A stretch of DNA of 39,611 bases from Gammaproteobacteria bacterium. GTDB lineage: Bacteria > Pseudomonadota > Gammaproteobacteria > JACCYU01. Below the pieces are notes generated by a model. The model saw only the letters and a program-made list of their open reading frames with translations, had not been told where the DNA came from and did no database searches. The position numbers and the translations under genes are program-made. The stretch lies in the NCBI GenBank assembly GCA_013695765.1, contig JACCZW010000095.1, positions 1 to 39,611 on the forward strand, read 5' to 3'. Position 1 is the first letter of the stretch. The number at the start of each line of letters is the position of its first letter. Below, one piece after another: positions 1 to 8,201 of this stretch.

Positions 1-1
1 C

Positions 2-268
2 GAAACGGCCAGGCGCGTGCGCTTCATCAAGCGGGCGCAGCAACTGGGCTTCACGCTGGAAGAGGTTAAAGGCCTGTTGCGTCTGGAGGACGGCCAAAGT
101 TGCCGCGAGACGCGGCTGCTGGCCGAGAAGAAGCTAGAACAGATTGAGGCGCGAATTGACGATCTCAGTCGCATGCGCCATATGCTCAAGAGCCTGATCG
201 CCGAATGCACGGCGGGCAAAAGGCCGCGATCCTGCCCAATTATCGCCACGTTGTCGGCAGCTACTTAG
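2..268 (+). CDS. merR: MerR-family mercury-responsive regulator (C-terminal part, cut by window edge)
   Basis: The reading frame is open from base 2, so the N-terminal winged-helix DNA-binding domain lies outside the window; 88 residues are visible. They hold the end of the DNA-binding domain (RFIKRAQQLGFTLEEVKGLL), the long dimerisation helix and the metal loop. Three cysteines sit where Hg(II)-binding MerR has its ligands: QSCRE (Cys82 in Tn501 MerR numbering), IAEC (Cys117) and RSCPII (Cys126). Seeing all three favours a mercury sensor over the Zn, Cu or Cd sensors of the family. The GTG at 17 is internal, not a real start. MerR usually represses and activates a divergent merTPA operon; such genes would lie left of the window, and none follow on the right. 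Family assignment is firm; mercury specificity is inferred from the cysteines. Confidence 0.85.
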   Translation, partial: ETARRVRFIKRAQQLGFTLEEVKGLLRLEDGQSCRETRLLAEKKLEQIEARIDDLSRMRHMLKSLIAECTAGKRPRSCPIIATLSAAT

Positions 269-812
269 CACATCGCCTCCATCTTTCGCGCGCTCGCAAC
301 CCCGGTCAGCTAGAGAACGTGGTTACGATGATAAGGTACGATGCGGGCCACGTGCTTTAGCTTACTGTGTGGCCCGCGCTTTACATAGGCCAGGCCAGGT
401 ATCGCCGCGACCTTTTAGGTTGAAAGGGCATGGCTCCACACTGGCCAAATCCGGATGTCTTCCAGCCTTCCTAAGCTCCTCGAAAAACTCCTCTTCATTC
501 TGGAACGTTTAAGAGCACGGAGGAGCGGCGCCCGCGCCGCGATATATCTGTGCCCCGGGTCAATCGGGACAAGGGTGTCGCTCCCACCAAACAGCCGGTA
601 GATGTTGGACAGACCTACAGGTTGATTCCTGGTAATCCGCGTATTGCTCGCAGCAGACGCGTTGGACGAACACGTAATTAACTGGCTGTGAACGCAAACA
701 GACTGCCGCTCGTCAGAAAAAATGTGTAAAAATGCAGGTACGCAATAACCCCAATAACGCCGGGGCCTTCTGGTCGCGGCGAGTCCAACGCTTGCGCGCC
801 CAAGGAGGCTCA
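269..812. other. Gene-poor gap with a possible frameshifted ORF remnant
   Basis: No convincing intact gene lies between merR and the MFS transporter. On the minus strand two stretches read like protein but in different frames: about 619-500 (IYRLFGGSDTLVPIDPGHRY) and about 508-362, which runs into a TAA at 364-362 and contains EEEFFEELRKAGRHPDL and PFNLKGRGDTWPG. A single frameshift near 505 would join them into one short ORF. I do not recognise the family. A longer minus-strand frame covering 415-819 exists but overlaps the transporter's ribosome binding site and has unconvincing composition in its N-terminal half. This is either a decayed small gene or chance. Confidence 0.3.
343..377 (+). 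terminator. Hairpin downstream of merR, terminator-like
   Basis: GCGGGCCAC at 343-351 pairs perfectly with GTGGCCCGC at 369-377 across a 17-base loop. It begins 74 bases after the merR stop and is followed by GCTTTACAT rather than a clean T tract, so intrinsic termination is possible but not certain. Confidence 0.35.
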
Positions 813-2195
813 ATGTCATTTCTTGATAGAGAACATACCGTCGCCCGGCCGGGCTACAGCCGCTGGCTGGTGCCGCCCGCCGCTTTGTTCGTGCATCTTT
901 GTATCGGCGAGGTGTACGCCTTCAGCGTATTCAGCGAGCCGATGACCTGGCTCATCGGCATCGATCATTCCGCGCCGGGCGACTGGAAGTACACCGAACT
1001 CGGCTGGATCTACAGCCTCGGCATCGTGTTTCTGGGTTTGAGCGCCGCGCTCTTCGGGCGCTGGGTGGAACGCGTGGGGCCGCGCAAGGCCATGTTCACG
1101 GCGGCGTGCTGCTTCGGCGGTGGTTTTATGGTCGCTTCACTGGGCGCTTCGACGCACCAGTTATGGTTGATTTATCTGGGCTACGGCGTGCTCGGCGGTT
1201 GCGGTTTAGGCATCGGTTACATCTCGCCGGTCAGCGCCTTGATCAAGTGGTTTCCGGATCGACCCGGCATGGCGACTGGGATGGCGATCATGGGTTTCGG
1301 CGGCGGCGCGATGATCGGCTCGCCGTTGTCGGTGCTGCTTATGGATTTCTATGCGACGTCGACCGATGTGGGAGTCACCTCTACATTCCTGACCTTAGGA
1401 ATCATCTATTTTTTCTTCATGAGCATCGGTGCGACGATCGTGCGGGTACCCGCCGAGGGCTGGAAACCATCCGGCTTCGTGCCGCCGGAAGAGCCGTCGA
1501 AGCTTATCACCACCGCGCACGTCGCCGTCAACGAGGCGATGAAGACGCCGCAGTTTTATTTCTTGTGGGGCGTGCTATTCCTGAACGTGAGCGCGGGCAT
1601 CGGTGTGCTCGGCCAAGCCTCAGTCATGTCGCAGGAGATGTTCGCGGGAGGCATTGACGAAGCCGCCGCGGCGGGCTTCGTCGGTTTGCTCTCTATATTC
1701 AACATGCTCGGGCGCATCTCCTGGGCTTCATTCTCCGATTATATCGGGCGCAAGAATACCTACATCGTGTTCTTCGTGCTCGGCATGTGCCTGTACGCGA
1801 TCATACCCTGGACAGCTTCCATCGACAGCGTCACCCTGTTCGTGCTCTCCATGTGCATCATCATCAGCATGTACGGCGGCGGCTTCGCCACCATTCCCGC
1901 GTATTTACGCGACATCTTCGGCACCATGCACGTGGGCGCAATTCATGGCAGACTTCTAACCGCCTGGGCGGCCGCGGGGATCGTCGGCCCGGTGCTGGTC
2001 AATTACATCCGCGAGTTCCAGATCAATTCCGGCGTACCTGACGCGGAGGCTTACAACTTGACCATGTACATCATGGTCGGACTGCTGGCGGTGGGGCTGA
2101 TCTGCAATTTGATGATGAGCCCGGTTAACGCCAGCCATCACTATCGGGCGCACGACGACGCTAAGCGCGGCGCAACCACGAAGGCGGAGACCTGA
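813..2195 (+). CDS. OFA-family MFS transporter (oxalate/formate antiporter family)
   Basis: A 460-residue, roughly 12-helix major facilitator protein of the inner membrane. The N-terminus (RWLVPPAALFVHLCIGEVYAF) and the glycine-rich run GYGVLGGCGLGIGYISP match the oxalate:formate antiporter (OFA) family; the loop after helix 2 carries the MFS-type GRWVERVGPRKAM. The start is the ATG at 813, 27 codons inside the longest ORF, because AAGGAGG at 802-808 is an excellent Shine-Dalgarno site just before it. The substrate is probably a small carboxylate, but family members differ and there are no oxalate or formate enzymes nearby, so it stays open. A 47-residue single-helix protein follows after 3 bases and is probably its partner. 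The two genes converge on the ccm operon. Confidence 0.9.
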   Translation: MSFLDREHTVARPGYSRWLVPPAALFVHLCIGEVYAFSVFSEPMTWLIGIDHSAPGDWKYTELGWIYSLGIVFLGLSAALFGRWVERVGPRKAMFTAACCFGGGFMVASLGASTHQLWLIYLGYGVLGGCGLGIGYISPVSALIKWFPDRPGMATGMAIMGFGGGAMIGSPLSVLLMDFYATSTDVGVTSTFLTLGIIYFFFMSIGATIVRVPAEGWKPSGFVPPEEPSKLITTAHVAVNEAMKTPQFYFLWGVLFLNVSAGIGVLGQASVMSQEMFAGGIDEAAAAGFVGLLSIFNMLGRISWASFSDYIGRKNTYIVFFVLGMCLYAIIPWTASIDSVTLFVLSMCIIISMYGGGFATIPAYLRDIFGTMHVGAIHGRLLTAWAAAGIVGPVLVNYIREFQINSGVPDAEAYNLTMYIMVGLLAVGLICNLMMSPVNASHHYRAHDDAKRGATTKAET

Positions 2196-2198
2196 ATC

Positions 2199-2342
2199 AT
2201 GCGAGAAAATCAACAGCCGGCCGGCGACACCGGCCACCGCACCTCACCGGCGCTGATCGCTATCGCTTGGCTCGCGGTGATGCTGCCGCTGGCGTGGGGG
2301 TTCGTTTCAACCTTGATCGAGGCGTCGGCCTTGTTCACGTAA
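2199..2342 (+). CDS. Small single-helix partner of the MFS transporter
   Basis: A 47-residue protein with a polar N-terminus (MRENQQPAGDTGHRTS) and one hydrophobic helix (ALIAIAWLAVMLPLAWGFVS), ending ALFT. It starts 3 bases after the transporter stop, so it is almost certainly co-translated with it. Short proteins of this form with an LAWG motif occur directly after OFA-type transporters in many bacteria and are annotated as MFS transporter small subunits; a role in stability or assembly is inference. Its length falls below usual gene-calling thresholds, so automated annotation may miss it. Confidence 0.75.
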   Translation: MRENQQPAGDTGHRTSPALIAIAWLAVMLPLAWGFVSTLIEASALFT

Positions 2343-2522
2343 ACCGCGGCCCGGTGCGCTGCCCACCGGCAAATGCGAGTCAGCGCCGTCACCGTCCCGG
2401 CGCTCATAGTGCCAGGTGGTCCTCGTCGCCTTCGATATAAGCCTGATAATTGGGTTCACCGCGACGCGTCACGGTTCGCACTCTGCGTAAGCGACGCGAA
2501 AATCATTGGCGACGCTTTCCGG
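2343..2522. other. Convergent intergenic region between the MFS small subunit and ccmI
   Basis: There are 180 bases between two convergent operons. A short inverted repeat (CCGGTG at 2351-2356 with CACCGG at 2364-2369) lies 8 bases after the small-subunit stop and could act as a weak terminator; no T tract follows. Nothing else is visible. Confidence 0.3.
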
Positions 2523-3806
2523 TCAGGGAATCACCTCATCGATGGTGATCGATACTTTGGCATTCTCGCGGGTGCGCACCTGCGTGTGCTCGCCCAGCAG
2601 GTCGCCACTTTGGGGCATGGCGTCGCCGCTCTTCGAAATGCGAGCGAGCACGTTCACTTCGTCCTCGGCCGACAACTTAAACATCGGCGCCATGGCCGTC
2701 GAATCGTCCAGGGTGACTTCCAGGGGAAGGTCGGCGGCGGCGCCACGTGCGAGCGCCAGCGGCATGCGCGGGCCGTCTATTGCCTGCGCGTAAACGAAAA
2801 CCGTGTCTCCGGGCGCGGCCCGTTCGCTAAGCGCCGTCGCGAGATTTACCGAAACGCTGATGCTGGCCGGCGATGCCGCGGCAGTTTCAGTGTCACCCGC
2901 TGTTTGACCGGCACTGCCCGCCGCGTTATCGACTGTATTCGCCGGCAGACCGGCGAGACGCCGAGCCTCGGCGATGCGCCGCGGAAGTTCAACAAAGCGA
3001 TCGACGAGATCGCGGGGCGCAGTCTCAAGCAATGTCTGCCAGCGCTCGGCCGCGCGCGCGAAGTCTCGTGTCTGAAAATCAGCCCACCCCGCCAGCCACA
3101 GCGCCTGCGGGTTATCCGGCTGTATTTTTAGGGCCTGCTCCAGCAAAGTCGCCGGCCGACCGGCGAACTGCTGGCCGCGGGACAATGCAAGAGTCTGCGC
3201 GTAAGCCGCGAGCAGATCGGGTTCGGTAATTTCCGCCAGTTCGTTAGCGCGCGCGAACGCGCGGTTCGCCGCGGCATAGCTACCCGTGAGCGTGTGGACT
3301 CTAGCGAGCATCACCCAGCCCGTGCGGTCTTCGGGGTTCTGATCGAGCCGCGCCTCGATCACCCGAGTGATCTCCTCGATCGACGGCTGCTCGACGGTAC
3401 CCGTGCCCTCCGAAGCCAGGGTGCGACTCTCATTCAGCGCGTCGAAACCGGTGTTGAACTGAAAATAAAACAGCACCGCAAGCAGGGGCACCGCTATGCC
3501 GACCAGCGCAGCGGTCCAGCCAGCGCCGCCGCCCGAAGAGCGCGCGAGCGGGACCGAATCTTCGGTCACTTCCGCCAGCAGTTCGCGCTCCAGATCCAGC
3601 CGCGCGCGCTCGAACTGCTCTTGAGTCAGCAGATCGTTATCGACATCGCGCTGGAGTTCGATCAGACGCTGCCGGTACAGCGCACGATTGATTTCGCTCC
3701 GTGTGGGACCGTCCGCGGATTCGCCGCGACCAGGCAGTAACGGTGGCAATACAAAACTTAAGGCCGCTATCATGAGCAGCCCCGCGACGATCCAGAAAAC
3801 GATCAC
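2523..3806 (-). CDS. ccmI: CcmI, cytochrome c maturation TPR protein
   Basis: A 427-residue membrane-anchored protein and last gene of the ccm operon. It has an N-terminal helix (FWIVAGLLMIAALSFVLPPL), a cytoplasmic segment with heptad character (EINRALYRQRLIELQRDVDN and LTQEQFERARLDLERELLAE), a second helix near residues 95-115, then a periplasmic TPR region (DRTGWVMLARVHTLTGSY, PDNPQALWLAGWADFQTRDF). In the family, CcmI holds apocytochrome c and presents it to CcmF/CcmH for haem ligation. Here ccmH and ccmI are separate genes 6 bases apart, unlike E. coli, where they are fused. The C-terminal domain (about residue 310 onward) resembles the beta-rich end of long CcmI proteins. Confidence 0.9.
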   Translation of the reverse strand: MIVFWIVAGLLMIAALSFVLPPLLPGRGESADGPTRSEINRALYRQRLIELQRDVDNDLLTQEQFERARLDLERELLAEVTEDSVPLARSSGGGAGWTAALVGIAVPLLAVLFYFQFNTGFDALNESRTLASEGTGTVEQPSIEEITRVIEARLDQNPEDRTGWVMLARVHTLTGSYAAANRAFARANELAEITEPDLLAAYAQTLALSRGQQFAGRPATLLEQALKIQPDNPQALWLAGWADFQTRDFARAAERWQTLLETAPRDLVDRFVELPRRIAEARRLAGLPANTVDNAAGSAGQTAGDTETAAASPASISVSVNLATALSERAAPGDTVFVYAQAIDGPRMPLALARGAAADLPLEVTLDDSTAMAPMFKLSAEDEVNVLARISKSGDAMPQSGDLLGEHTQVRTRENAKVSITIDEVIP

Positions 3807-3812
3807 GCGTGA

Positions 3813-4280
3813 TTATTCCCTAGCGCTGTCATCGAGCAGGTCGCGCAAACGCTGTTGCTCCTGCGCGGACAGGGGCGCGCCGGCTTCGCTGCCCGCGCGC
3901 CGACGGATGCGTAACAACAGTGTCGCCAGGCCGGCCGCGGCTAGCACGAAAGGACCGATCCACAGCACGTAAGTCAGGGGCTTGAACTGGGGGCGGTAAA
4001 GGACGAAGTCGCCGTAGCGGGCAACTAAAAAATCGGTGATCTCGGCATCTGAAGCGCCGTCTTCCAGCAGCTCCTGAATTTCAGTACGCAGGTCGGTCGC
4101 GAGGTCGGCATCCGACTCCGCCAGCGATTCGTTCTGGCAAACGAGGCAACGGAATTCCTCGATCAGGCTGTGGTAGCGCTCCGTCATCGCTGCATCCATG
4201 GCCGCGACCGGTCCCCAGGGCGTCAACCACAATGTCACGCACAACAACACCGAGGCCATCCACCGCACCGCGCCGCGCAC
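3813..4280 (-). CDS. ccmH: CcmH, apocytochrome c thioreduction subunit
   Basis: 155 residues: a signal/anchor sequence (residues 1-27), the thioredox domain with the family's CxxC motif as FRCLVCQN (Cys45, Cys48), and a C-terminal membrane helix (VLWIGPFVLAAAGLATLLLR). CcmH keeps the CXXCH cysteines of apocytochrome c reduced together with CcmG so that haem can attach in the periplasm. Most CcmH proteins read LRCPVCQ; here Leu replaces the proline between the two cysteines, a substitution that could shift the redox potential. It lies 1 base from the ccmG stop, indicating tight translational coupling. Confidence 0.92.
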   Translation of the reverse strand: MRGAVRWMASVLLCVTLWLTPWGPVAAMDAAMTERYHSLIEEFRCLVCQNESLAESDADLATDLRTEIQELLEDGASDAEITDFLVARYGDFVLYRPQFKPLTYVLWIGPFVLAAAGLATLLLRIRRRAGSEAGAPLSAQEQQRLRDLLDDSARE

Positions 4281-4281
4281 C

Positions 4282-4809
4282 TCAGCCCTCGCGCAGCCGC
4301 CTGACCAGCGGCAGAATCGTTTCGGTCAGAACTTCGGCGGTCAGCGGCCCGATGTGCTTGTAACGGATGATGCCCCCACTATCGACCACAAACGTTTCCG
4401 GCGCGCCATAAACGCCCCAGTCGATCGCGACGCGCCCGTCCGCATCGAACGCGATCGCGGCATAGGGATCGCCCAGTTCGCGCAGCCAGCGAATCGCTGC
4501 CGGACGCTTATCCTTGAGATTGAGACCGTAAATGGGTACCTGGCCGCTGCGCGCCAGCGCGACCAGCACCGGATGCTCGCCATAACACGCCACGCACCAG
4601 GTCGCCCACACGTTAACCAGGCTGACATTGCCACGCAGATCGCGATGGGTAAACCTCTGTGCCGGGTGCTTGAGGTGCGGAAGGCTGAACGCCGGCGCTG
4701 GCTTGTCGATCAGCGGGGACGGCACCATCGAGGGGTCACGATTGAGACCTAGCCCCAGAAACACTACCAGCACCGCGAACAGCGCTGCGGGCAGCAGATA
4801 ACGGAGCAT
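4282..4809 (-). CDS. ccmG: CcmG/DsbE thiol:disulfide interchange protein
   Basis: A 175-residue membrane-tethered thioredoxin: an N-terminal anchor (LLPAALFAVLVVFLGLGL), then the thioredoxin fold with active site WATWCVACYGEHP (Cys72, Cys75), the family's acidic EHP after it, and the cis-proline segment YGAPETFVVD. It passes electrons from DsbD to CcmH/apocytochrome c in the periplasm. The stop of ccmF and this ATG overlap by one base (TGATG), so translation is coupled. Confidence 0.93.
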   Translation of the reverse strand: MLRYLLPAALFAVLVVFLGLGLNRDPSMVPSPLIDKPAPAFSLPHLKHPAQRFTHRDLRGNVSLVNVWATWCVACYGEHPVLVALARSGQVPIYGLNLKDKRPAAIRWLRELGDPYAAIAFDADGRVAIDWGVYGAPETFVVDSGGIIRYKHIGPLTAEVLTETILPLVRRLREG

Positions 4810-6800
4810 CAGCCGGGCAGCGGTTGCGCGGAAAACCGTTCCGCGCGCGTGGTCTCACGTTGCGTGGTCACCCGATAGCGCCGATCCGACGCCGCCAACA
4901 CACCGCCGAACGCCATCATCAGCGGTCCCAGCCACAGCCATTGCACGAACGGTTTATAGTAGAGCCGCATGCCCCAGGCGCCGCCGCCGGTAGGTTCACC
5001 AAGCGCCACGTACAGATCGCGGAACAAGGTCGAATCGATGGCGGCGTCCGTCATCGGGTTGGTCTGCACCCGATAGATGCGCTTCTCGGGATGCAGGATC
5101 GCGACTCGCTCGCCGTCGTGCCTCACCTCGACCAAACCACGCTCCGCAAGATAATTCGGACCTTCGGCTTCTCTTACGCCCCGAAACCGGAACGTATAGC
5201 CACTCAGGGTCGTGCTCTCGCCCGGCGTCATGCTCAGTTGCCGCTCGACTTCGAACGCGCTGGCGAAGGTCACGCCGACGATGAATACGCCCATCCCCAA
5301 GTGCGCCACGGTCATGCCGTACATGGCGCGCGGGATCGAGACCAGCGCCTGCGCCAATGTGTAACGCGCACGCTGACGCTGGACATGCGTGTAAAGATTG
5401 AGCCCGGTCGAGATAGCCGCCCAGCCTGCCAGCGCGATACCGACCGCCACCAGAATCGTGTTGGTTCCCGCCACGATCAGCGGCACCAGCACGCCCAGCC
5501 CGATGCCCGCCAGCAACACATAACGCAAATGGTGCGCGAGGTCACCGATACGCGACTGGCGCCAGCGAGCCAGCGGACCCACGCCGATCAGAAACACCAG
5601 CGGCAGCATAAGCGGCACGAACACGGCCGCGAAATATGGCGGGCCCACCGAAATCTTGCCGAGACCCATGGCGTCCAGAAACAGTGGATAAAGCGTGCCC
5701 AGCAGGATAGTGGCCGCCGCCGTCACCAATAGAATGTTATTGATCAACAGCGCCGTCTCGCGCGACACCGTATCGAAGCCGCCGCCGCCGCGCACTTTTG
5801 GCGCGCGCCACGCATAGAGCACCAGTGATCCGCCAACCACCACCAGCAGGAACATTAGGATGTAAATCCCGCGCGCGGGGTCGGTGGCAAAAGCATGCAC
5901 CGACACCAGCACGCCGGAGCGCACCAGAAAGGTACCGAGCAGGCTTAAACTAAAGGCCAGGATCGCCAACATGACGGTCCAGTTCTTGAACGCGCCGCGC
6001 TTGTCCGTCACCGCCAGCGAATGCATCAGCGCGGTGCCGACCAACCACGGCATGAAAGAAGCGTTCTCCACCGGATCCCAGAACCACCAGCCGCCCCAGC
6101 CCAGTTCGTGGTACGCCCACCAGCTGCCGAGCATTATGCCCGTGGTTAAAAATACCCAGGCGGCGGTGACCCACGGCCGCGACCAGCGCGCCCACGCCGA
6201 ATCCAGATGCCCGCCCAGAAGTGCGGCAATCGCAAAGGCAAAAGCCACCGACATGCCCACGTAGCCCATGTACAGAATCGGCGGGTGGATGACGAGGCCT
6301 GGGTCCTGCAGCAGCGGATTTAGATCCTGCCCGTCGGCGGGCGCCGGGAACAGACGCTCGAAAGGATTGGAAGTCGCCAGCATGAATAGCAGAAACCCGA
6401 TGCTTACCAACCCCATGACCGCGATTACCCGCGCGCGAAATTCGGGCGGCAGGCTGCCGCTGAACAAGGTCACCGCGAACGACCAGGCACAAAGTACCAG
6501 CGTCCACAGCAGCAGCGAGCCTTCGTGCCCGCCCCATACCGCCGACACGCGATACGGCAGCGGCAGCGCGGTGTTGGAATTCTGCGCGACATAGGCGACG
6601 GTGAAATCGTTGGTCACGAATGCGTAAGTCAGGCAGGCGAACGCGATCGCGACAAACAGAAACTGCCCTTGCGCGGCCGGCCGCGCCGCCGCCATCCATT
6701 CAGTTTTTCCGAGCTGCGCGCCCGCCAGCGGGACGATGCTCTGCACCAGCGCGAGACACAACGCTATGCTCAACGCGAATTGGCCGATCTCCGGAATCAT
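4809..6800 (-). CDS. ccmF: CcmF, haem lyase subunit
   Basis: A 663-residue polytopic inner-membrane protein that ligates haem from holo-CcmE to apocytochrome c. The tryptophan-rich WWD haem-handling motif is intact (GWGGWWFWDPVENASFMPWL, about residues 234-253), as is the upstream WGGHEGSLLLW (about 89-99). Length matches the usual 640-670 residues. It starts 15 bases downstream of the ccmE stop and runs into ccmG with a one-base overlap. Confidence 0.95.
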   Translation of the reverse strand: MIPEIGQFALSIALCLALVQSIVPLAGAQLGKTEWMAAARPAAQGQFLFVAIAFACLTYAFVTNDFTVAYVAQNSNTALPLPYRVSAVWGGHEGSLLLWTLVLCAWSFAVTLFSGSLPPEFRARVIAVMGLVSIGFLLFMLATSNPFERLFPAPADGQDLNPLLQDPGLVIHPPILYMGYVGMSVAFAFAIAALLGGHLDSAWARWSRPWVTAAWVFLTTGIMLGSWWAYHELGWGGWWFWDPVENASFMPWLVGTALMHSLAVTDKRGAFKNWTVMLAILAFSLSLLGTFLVRSGVLVSVHAFATDPARGIYILMFLLVVVGGSLVLYAWRAPKVRGGGGFDTVSRETALLINNILLVTAAATILLGTLYPLFLDAMGLGKISVGPPYFAAVFVPLMLPLVFLIGVGPLARWRQSRIGDLAHHLRYVLLAGIGLGVLVPLIVAGTNTILVAVGIALAGWAAISTGLNLYTHVQRQRARYTLAQALVSIPRAMYGMTVAHLGMGVFIVGVTFASAFEVERQLSMTPGESTTLSGYTFRFRGVREAEGPNYLAERGLVEVRHDGERVAILHPEKRIYRVQTNPMTDAAIDSTLFRDLYVALGEPTGGGAWGMRLYYKPFVQWLWLGPLMMAFGGVLAASDRRYRVTTQRETTRAERFSAQPLPG

Positions 6801-6815
6801 GACGTCTCCTCGCTG

Positions 6816-7289
6816 TTACTTGTCCAGCGGCGCGTAGCCGGGCGCGGCGTCGCCGGGATGCTCGCCGCCGGCGGCCTTCAGGGAGGCCGCCACTTCGGGC
6901 GGCATGTAATTTTCATCGTGCTTGGCGAGCACCTCTTCGGCGCGGAACAGGCCGTCCCGATCTATCGTTCCGTGCGCCACAATCCCCTGCCCCTCGCGAA
7001 ACAGATCGGGCAAAAGTCCCGTGTAAACCACGGGGATGGTCTTGTCCGTGTCGGTGAGTTCGAAATGCACCGTCAGGTCGTCCCCCTCGTGTTTCACGCT
7101 ACCGTTCACCACCAGACCGCCCACGCGGAACATGCGCCCGGTTAGCGCCTCGCCAGCGAATACCTGGCTGGGACTGTAGAAATAAAGCAGATTTTGCTGG
7201 AATGCATACAGCGCGAGGCCGGTGGCGACGCCCACGCCGATCACCAGTGCGACAATCAGACCTAAGCGTCGTTTACGTTTTGGCGTCAT
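6816..7289 (-). CDS. ccmE: CcmE, periplasmic haem chaperone
   Basis: 157 residues: a basic N-terminus ([10 protein letters not shown]), one membrane anchor (residues 9-30) and a periplasmic beta-barrel that binds haem covalently. The haem-binding histidine is His124 in [12 protein letters not shown], followed by the conserved Tyr128. The start at 7289 was preferred to upstream codons because [10 protein letters not shown] is the standard CcmE N-terminus and it gives the usual 17-base overlap with the end of ccmD. The tail after the barrel is flexible and ends GYAPLDK. Confidence 0.94.
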   Translation of the reverse strand: MTPKRKRRLGLIVALVIGVGVATGLALYAFQQNLLYFYSPSQVFAGEALTGRMFRVGGLVVNGSVKHEGDDLTVHFELTDTDKTIPVVYTGLLPDLFREGQGIVAHGTIDRDGLFRAEEVLAKHDENYMPPEVAASLKAAGGEHPGDAAPGYAPLDK

Positions 7290-7428
7290 CGATGGTTTGC
7301 TGTGAAGCAGTTTTAGAGAGTTCGCGCAGCAGCAGCCGGCGGCGGCGCAGGGCACTGATCAGGTTGGCGGTGAGCACCCCCACGAACACGGCGTATGCGC
7401 TCCATACGTAGAAGGCGTAACCGCCCAT
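7273..7428 (-). CDS. ccmD: CcmD, small haem-exporter subunit
   Basis: A 51-residue protein between ccmC and ccmE, recognised by position and shape: [18 protein letters not shown] opens a single membrane helix, followed by the basic cytoplasmic run [11 protein letters not shown]. CcmD links holo-CcmE release to the CcmABC ATPase. It starts 19 bases after the ccmC stop and its last 17 bases overlap the start of ccmE. It is easily missed by length filters. Confidence 0.92.
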   Translation of the reverse strand: MGGYAFYVWSAYAVFVGVLTANLISALRRRRLLLRELSKTASQQTIDDAKT

Positions 7429-7447
7429 GTGAAGAAATTCCCGCACG

Positions 7448-8182
7448 TCACGCGCGCGCCAGCGCGCGCGCCCAGGCGCTTTGACGTTCGCGCGAGAGCA
7501 CGTCGCAACGCGCCCGCAATAGTAACACGACGGTAAAATACAGCATGAACGCGACCACCATGATCAGCAGCGGCCACAGCATGCTCAAGTCCATGGCCGG
7601 CGAATCGAAACGGCTTATCGTCGGGCCTTGGTGCAAGGTGTTCCACCACGTCACCGAATAATGAATGATGGGAATGTTGACTACGCCCACCAGGGTCAGA
7701 ATGCCGGCGGCACGCGCCGCGGTACGGGGGTCTTCGATTGCGCTGCGCAGCGAGATCACACCCAGATACAGAAACAGCAGGATCAGTTCAGACGTCAGCC
7801 GCGCGTCCCACACCCAGTACGTGCCCCACATCGGCTTGCCCCACAGCATGCCGGTGACCAGCGCGAGGAACGTGAACGAGGCACCCAGCGGCGCGCAGTT
7901 GGCGGCGATGACCTCGGAGAGCTTCATTTTCCAGATCAGGCCGATGGCGGCGGACGTGGCCATCACCATGTAAATAAACAGCGACATCCACGCGGCCGGC
8001 ACATGGATAAAAATAATCCGGTAACTCTCGCCCTGCTGATAATCGGGCGGCGCCACCACCAGCCCCCAGTAAAGCCCCGCCAGCATGCACACCGCGGTTG
8101 CACCGCCCAACCACGGCAGCAAGCGGCCGGACAGGTCGTAAAAATATTTCGGCGAGCCGAGCTTATGAAACCAGATCCACAT
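7448..8182 (-). CDS. ccmC: CcmC, haem-handling transporter subunit
   Basis: A 244-residue, six-helix protein with the WWD motif (WGKPMWGTYWVWDARLTS, residues 114-131) and the two flanking haem-ligand histidines, His60 (FIHVPAAW) and His184 (NTLHQGP). It loads haem on CcmE. Length and motifs are typical of gammaproteobacterial CcmC. It lies 19 bases downstream of ccmB and is transcribed in the same operon. Confidence 0.95.
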   Translation of the reverse strand: MWIWFHKLGSPKYFYDLSGRLLPWLGGATAVCMLAGLYWGLVVAPPDYQQGESYRIIFIHVPAAWMSLFIYMVMATSAAIGLIWKMKLSEVIAANCAPLGASFTFLALVTGMLWGKPMWGTYWVWDARLTSELILLFLYLGVISLRSAIEDPRTAARAAGILTLVGVVNIPIIHYSVTWWNTLHQGPTISRFDSPAMDLSMLWPLLIMVVAFMLYFTVVLLLRARCDVLSRERQSAWARALARA

Positions 8183-8201
8183 ATTCGATGTAAGACTATT
8201 G

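Noticed and set aside
415-819. 134-codon minus-strand ORF upstream of the MFS transporter
   Set aside because: It covers the transporter's ribosome binding site and start codon, its first half has arginine- and serine-rich shadow composition, and no intact family match is apparent. Only its C-terminal half is kept as a possible remnant.
2373-3131. 252-codon plus-strand ORF opposite ccmI
   Set aside because: It is the antisense shadow of ccmI in a GC-rich genome; its Arg/His-rich composition is typical of such shadows.
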